A stretch of 16,958 bases of DNA, from contig JAEWFU010000405.1 of NCBI GenBank assembly GCA_023388675.1, positions 1 to 16,958 on the forward strand. Reading direction: 5' to 3'. The translations under genes were made by a program, and so were the position numbers. The notes beneath the pieces were generated by a model that did no database searches, was not told the origin of the DNA, and saw only the letters and a program-made list of their open reading frames with translations. The stretch is from Pseudomonadota bacterium. Its GTDB lineage: Bacteria; Pseudomonadota; Alphaproteobacteria; Rhizobiales; Rhizobiaceae. Shown in pieces: positions 13,550-16,958 of this stretch (its first letter is position 1; each line of letters starts with the position of its first letter).

Positions 13550-14790
13550 GCGCTGAGGCCGTTTCAGCCGGGACCGACAGGTCGGTTCTTCGTTCCCTGC
13601 GCAGGGCGGGCGACACGTCGCGAGACGGGCGGGGCCGCGTGAAAGGCATGCCGCCGATCCTCCAGTACGGGTTCAGGCCGTTCTTCTTCCTGGCCGCCCT
13701 TCACGCGGGCGTCGCCATCCCGATATGGCTGTCGATGTACTTCTCCGGGCAGGCGCTGCCCGGCCCGTTTCCCGGCCTCCAATGGCATGCCCACGAGATG
13801 CTCTTCGGCTACCTGCAGGCGGTCGTCGCAGGATTCGTTCTGACGGCCATCCCGAACTGGACGGGGCGGCTGCCTCTGAGCGGCTGGCCGCTGGCCGGGC
13901 TGGTCCTGCTGTGGACAGCGGGGCGTGCCGCTTGCGCCATCGTCCCTCATCCCTTCGCGGCAATGACCGTGGACGCCGCGTTCCCCGCAGTTCTGGCCTT
14001 CGCCGTCTGGCGGGAGGTCGTGGCTGGCCGCAACTGGAAGAACGCGCCCGTGGCGGTGATGATCTCGCTCTTCGGGATGGCGAACCTGCTCGACCACGCC
14101 GCGAATCTCGCTCTCGTCGATCACGGCTTCGGCATACGCCTGGCTCTTGCCGCGATCGCCATGCTGCTGGCCCTGATCGGCGGCCGCATCGTTCCGAGCT
14201 TCACGCGTAACTGGCTGGTCAAGCAGGGCGGCATTAAGCTGCCCGCCAGCTTTGGTTTGCTCGACAAGGCGGCCCTGGTCACTACCGCCGCCACCTGCAT
14301 GACCTGGATCGCCGTGCCAGGCGCGACCGCGACCGGCTTCATGCTGATCTTTGCAGGGCTGCTGCTGGGCGCGCGGCTGGTGCGATGGCGCGGCCACAGG
14401 ACGGCGGTCGAGCCAATCGTACTCATCCTCCATGTCGGCTATGCCTGGCTTGCTGTCGCTCTGGCGTTGCTCGGATTGGCCTCTGTCGCAAGTATCCCAG
14501 AAAGCGCAGCGCTGCACGCGCTGACCGCCGGGGCGATCGGGACGATGACGCTGGCAGTCATGACCCGTGCCAGCCTCGGCCATACCGGCCGCGAGATTGT
14601 CGCCGGCAGATCCGTCGTCGCGTCCTATGCCGCCGTCACGGCCGGAGCGATCCTTCGCGTTTCCGCGCCTTTTGCTGGCGACTGGTACGCTCCGGTGCTG
14701 GTTGCGGGCGGAGCACTGTGGAGCGCGGCCTTCCTGCTGTTCGCGATCCGGTACGCCCCGATCCTGTGGGGCCGCCGCCGAGGGGCGTGA
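13546..14790 (+). CDS. nnrS: NnrS-family membrane protein
   Basis: This 414-residue protein belongs to the NnrS family, polytopic inner-membrane proteins containing haem and copper that are linked to nitrite/NO metabolism and NO-stress tolerance. After a polar N-terminal tail of about 35 residues come roughly 12 hydrophobic segments. Family motifs are YGFRPFFFLAALHAG, LQWHAHEMLFGYLQAVVAGF, GGRIVPSFTRNWL and HALTAGAIGTMTLAVMTRAS with SLGHTGR after it. The conserved His residues in WHAHE, HALT and GHTGR are probable metal or haem ligands. The length is normal. The ATG overlaps the preceding stop, and the first GTG/ATG alternatives near 13639 (KGMPPILQYG) would trim the tail. Confidence 0.95.
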   Translation: MSAEAVSAGTDRSVLRSLRRAGDTSRDGRGRVKGMPPILQYGFRPFFFLAALHAGVAIPIWLSMYFSGQALPGPFPGLQWHAHEMLFGYLQAVVAGFVLTAIPNWTGRLPLSGWPLAGLVLLWTAGRAACAIVPHPFAAMTVDAAFPAVLAFAVWREVVAGRNWKNAPVAVMISLFGMANLLDHAANLALVDHGFGIRLALAAIAMLLALIGGRIVPSFTRNWLVKQGGIKLPASFGLLDKAALVTTAATCMTWIAVPGATATGFMLIFAGLLLGARLVRWRGHRTAVEPIVLILHVGYAWLAVALALLGLASVASIPESAALHALTAGAIGTMTLAVMTRASLGHTGREIVAGRSVVASYAAVTAGAILRVSAPFAGDWYAPVLVAGGALWSAAFLLFAIRYAPILWGRRRGA

Positions 14791-14795
14791 TGCAC

Positions 14796-14811
14796 TCAGT
14801 TGTCGAACTGA
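14796..14811 (+). terminator. Short hairpin just after nnrS
   Basis: TCAGTTGTCGAACTGA forms a perfect 6-bp stem with a four-base loop, beginning six bases after the nnrS stop codon. There is no T-run after it, so it is at best a weak terminator or an mRNA 3'-end stabiliser. Confidence 0.3.
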
Positions 14812-14839
14812 CATGAATTAGGTATTGAAGTTGCCACTT

Positions 14840-14871
14840 AAAGCGCTAGCCTGCATCAAGGCAGGCGCTTT
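14840..14871 (+). promoter_or_regulatory. Bulged hairpin between nnrS and napE
   Basis: AAAGCG and CCTGC pair with GCAGG and CGCTTT around the loop ATCAAG, with a small CTAG bulge on the left arm. It ends in TTT. It lies 37 bases before the napE start, so it may be the terminator of the nir block, an attenuator, or a leader hairpin of nap. Confidence 0.4.
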
Positions 14872-14907
14872 GCGTCCAGCCAGTCCAAGGCACATGATGA
14901 GGAGGTC

Positions 14908-15105
14908 ATGACCCAGGACAGCGAGAACGCGCTTCCCATACCGGAACCTTCGCGGGCGAAGGTCCGGCGGCGGGAACTGCTTGCCTTCCTCGCGCTTGCC
15001 TTCGGCATCTGGCCCATCGTGGCGGTAGGCGTCGTTGGCGGCTACGGATTCCTCGTTTGGATGTACCAGATCGTCTACGGGCCGCCCGGCCCTCCGGGAG
15101 GCTGA
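14908..15105 (+). CDS. napE: Periplasmic nitrate reductase accessory protein NapE
   Basis: This 65-residue protein is NapE/TorE-like: a short polar N-terminus, a basic stretch (KVRRRE, about residues 18-23), then one long membrane helix (LLAFLALAFGIWPIVAVGVV and onward to about residue 55) and a Pro/Gly-rich end. Its job in Nap operons is not settled. GAGGAGG lies just upstream of the ATG. napD follows two bases after its stop, and napA overlaps napD, so the three form one operon. Confidence 0.9.
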   Translation: MTQDSENALPIPEPSRAKVRRRELLAFLALAFGIWPIVAVGVVGGYGFLVWMYQIVYGPPGPPGG

Positions 15106-15107
15106 CG

Positions 15108-15413
15108 ATGTCCGACCGCACTGCAGTGACACGCAGATCATTCCTCACGGGCGCATCTGCGGCCCGGCACCGCATATCAAGCGCGGTCGTCGTGGCCTTC
15201 CCCAAAAGGCGCGAGCAACTCTCGAACCAGCTGGCTGAAATCGATGGCGTGGAAGTCCATGCCGTCCAAGGCAGCCGCATCGTCATCACCATAGAGGGGC
15301 CGACCAGCGGCATGCTCGGCGAGACCCTGGTCCGGATTGCCGCGATGGATGGCGTGATCTCGGCGAACATGGTGTTCGAGCATATCGACGAACAGGAGGG
15401 GCACGCGACATGA
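15108..15413 (+). CDS. napD: NapD, chaperone for nitrate reductase maturation
   Basis: NapD is a small cytoplasmic chaperone that binds the twin-arginine signal of NapA and holds back export until the molybdenum cofactor is in place. This protein has 101 residues. The core from about residue 22 ([20 protein letters not shown], then [16 protein letters not shown] and [16 protein letters not shown]) is the ferredoxin-like NapD fold. Its N-terminus carries a twin-arginine-like stretch, TRRSFLTG (residues 8-15), ahead of the fold, without a hydrophobic run after it. GGGAGG precedes the ATG. The stop overlaps the napA start (ATGA), typical of coupled translation. Confidence 0.93.
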   Translation: MSDRTAVTRRSFLTGASAARHRISSAVVVAFPKRREQLSNQLAEIDGVEVHAVQGSRIVITIEGPTSGMLGETLVRIAAMDGVISANMVFEHIDEQEGHAT

Positions 15414-16958
15414 CGAGTTCGATCACGCGCCGCGAACTCCTGAAGGCACACGCTGCCTCGCTGGCTGCTGCTTCCGCGGGCATCGCGCTTCCCGCGGCTG
15501 CCCAGCCGGTGCCCGGCGGCGTGGAGGCGCTGGAGATCAAATGGTCGAAGGCGCCCTGCCGTTTCTGCGGCACCGGATGCGGCGTGATGGTCGGCGTGAA
15601 GGACGGCCACGTCGTCGCCACCCACGGCGACATGCAGGCCGAAGTCAATCGCGGCCTCAACTGCGTAAAGGGCTATTTTCTCTCCAAGATCATGTACGGC
15701 GAAGACCGTCTGACCACCCCGCTAATGCGCAAGCGCGGTGGTGTCTACGACAAGGACGGCGAGTTCGAGCCCGTGTCCTGGGACGAGGCCCTCGACCTGA
15801 TGGCGGAAAAATGCAAGGCGGTGCTTCGGGAAAAGGGCCCGGAGGCCGTCGGAATGTTCGGCTCCGGCCAGTGGACGATCTTCGAGGGCTACGCCGCCAC
15901 CAAACTGATGCGGGCGGGCTTCCGCTCCAACAACCTCGACCCCAATGCCCGCCACTGCATGGCTTCGGCCGCCGTGGCCTTCATGCGCACCTTCGGCATG
16001 GACGAGCCGATGGGTTGTTACGACGACTTCGAGCACGCCGACGCTTTCGTGCTGTGGGGCTCCAACATGGCGGAAATGCACCCGATCCTGTGGACCCGGG
16101 TCGCCGACCGCAGGCTGGGGCATCCGCATGTACGCTGCGCGGTGCTGTCGACCTTCACCCATCGCTCGATGGACCTCGCCGACATACCGATCGTCTTCAA
16201 GCCCGGCACCGACCTGGCGATCCTGAACTACATCGCCAATCACATCATCCAGACCGGACGGGTCAACGAGCAGTTCGTGCGCGATCACGCCGTCTTCATG
16301 AGTGGGGCGACGGACATCGGATACGGGCTTCGTCCCGACAACCCTGTCGAGATGGCGGCCAAGGGCGCCCCCGACCCGGGAAAGACCGAGCCGATCGACT
16401 TTGATGCATTCAAGGTCATGGTCGCCGACTACACGCTCGACATGGTGTCGGAACTCTCGGGCGTTGAGCCCGAGTTCCTGGAGGAACTGGCCGAACTCTA
16501 CGCCAACCCCGACGTGAAGGTCATGTCGCTGTGGACGATGGGCTTCAACCAGCACGTGCGCGGCGTGTGGGCCAATCAGATGGTCTACAACATTCATCTT
16601 CTCACCGGGAAAATCTCCGAGCCCGGCAACAGCCCGTTCTCGCTCACGGGTCAGCCTTCCGCCTGCGGCACCGCGCGCGAGGTCGGCTCCTTCGCCCACC
16701 GGCTACCCGCCGACATGGTCGTCACCAACCCGGAGCATCGCCACCACGCCGAGGAAATCTGGCGGCTGCCGCACGGGCTCCTTCCCGAGAAGCCGGGTTT
16801 CCACGCCGTCCAGCAGGACAGGATGCTGCACGACGGCAAGCTCAATTTCTACTGGGTGCAGGTCAACAACAACGTCCAGGCCGCGCCCAACAACTCGAAC
16901 GAGACGTATCCCGGCTACCGCAACCCCAACAACTTCATCGTCGTCTCCGATGCCTATC
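15410..16958 (+). CDS. napA: Periplasmic nitrate reductase catalytic subunit NapA, 3'-truncated by the window
   Basis: NapA reduces nitrate to nitrite in the periplasm with a bis-MGD molybdenum cofactor and one 4Fe-4S cluster. The frame is open to the window edge (516 residues of about 830). The Tat signal is [16 protein letters not shown] (residues 6-21), ending near residue 31. The cluster Cys are 50, 53, 57 and 85 (CX2CX3CX27C), and the Mo ligand is Cys183 in [33 protein letters not shown] and [20 protein letters not shown] are typical of the family. No lesion is visible in the part present. The ATG overlaps the napD stop. napB and napC, if present, lie beyond the window. Confidence 0.97.
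   Translation, partial: MTSSITRRELLKAHAASLAAASAGIALPAAAQPVPGGVEALEIKWSKAPCRFCGTGCGVMVGVKDGHVVATHGDMQAEVNRGLNCVKGYFLSKIMYGEDRLTTPLMRKRGGVYDKDGEFEPVSWDEALDLMAEKCKAVLREKGPEAVGMFGSGQWTIFEGYAATKLMRAGFRSNNLDPNARHCMASAAVAFMRTFGMDEPMGCYDDFEHADAFVLWGSNMAEMHPILWTRVADRRLGHPHVRCAVLSTFTHRSMDLADIPIVFKPGTDLAILNYIANHIIQTGRVNEQFVRDHAVFMSGATDIGYGLRPDNPVEMAAKGAPDPGKTEPIDFDAFKVMVADYTLDMVSELSGVEPEFLEELAELYANPDVKVMSLWTMGFNQHVRGVWANQMVYNIHLLTGKISEPGNSPFSLTGQPSACGTAREVGSFAHRLPADMVVTNPEHRHHAEEIWRLPHGLLPEKPGFHAVQQDRMLHDGKLNFYWVQVNNNVQAAPNNSNETYPGYRNPNNFIVVSDAY

Noticed and set aside
13564..14814. 416-codon minus-strand ORF opposite nnrS
   Set aside because: Composition is Arg/Gln/Asp-rich without domains; the plus strand encodes a clear NnrS membrane protein.
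14870..14883. TTGCGTCCAGCCAG as an FNR/NnrR box before napE
   Set aside because: The right half is CAG instead of CAA and the inner bases are not symmetric; too weak to claim.
15722..16699. 325-codon minus-strand ORF opposite napA
   Set aside because: Shadow of the NapA frame, which is intact and carries all cofactor ligands.
1..16958. CRISPR array or phage structural genes
   Set aside because: No regularly spaced direct repeats and no capsid, tail or terminase genes were seen.

Overview
The window is GC-rich (roughly 60-65% by eye) and its genes look alphaproteobacterial: Tat-type nirK and napEDA, a tandem glycine riboswitch, and a small XRE regulator and integrase of kinds I associate with Rhizobiales and sphingomonads. 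The genus cannot be fixed from the sequence. It reads as a patchwork accessory region joined to a denitrification block.

Layout. 1-753: 3' end of an IS3-family insertion sequence. 755-3084: a possible small ORF, a GNAT acetyltransferase (-), and a short tyrosine recombinase (+) next to copies of a degenerate dispersed repeat. 3085-5694 (-): a LysR regulator, a Rossmann oxidoreductase of the F420-reductase-like type and a two-module VOC protein. 5790-7901 (-): a relic of a TRIC-type membrane protein gene, a YkuD L,D-transpeptidase lipoprotein, a tandem glycine riboswitch with no glycine gene behind it, and a 2,3-butanediol/acetoin dehydrogenase gene broken by one amber codon. 8160-10132: an NADPH-dependent FMN reductase, a flavin disulfide reductase gene that lost its middle, a small XRE regulator, and (-) a CYTH-domain protein. 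10133-10738: gene-free apart from the second repeat copy and the nirK control region. 10739-16958 (+): copper nitrite reductase nirK, nirV (frameshifted), two related small ORFs, nnrS, napE, napD and the first 516 codons of napA.

How the genes fit together. The right part would give nitrate to nitrite (NapA, with NapD chaperone and NapE), then nitrite to NO (NirK), with NnrS linked to NO handling. A Crp/Fnr-type TTG-N8-CAA site sits about 75 bp upstream of the nirK start, so control by an NnrR/Dnr/FNR-like regulator is likely; no such regulator gene is in the window. Two small proteins between nirV and nnrS share an ALL-x-EL-x2-L-x-P-x2-PD motif and are the best candidates for an undescribed component.

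A strong theme is gene decay: a nonsense codon (budC-like), an internal in-frame deletion (disulfide reductase), a relic (TRIC-like), single-base frameshifts (nirV, possibly the first small ORF), an orphaned riboswitch and a CYTH gene without a normal start codon. Whether the single-base lesions are real or assembly errors cannot be decided here.
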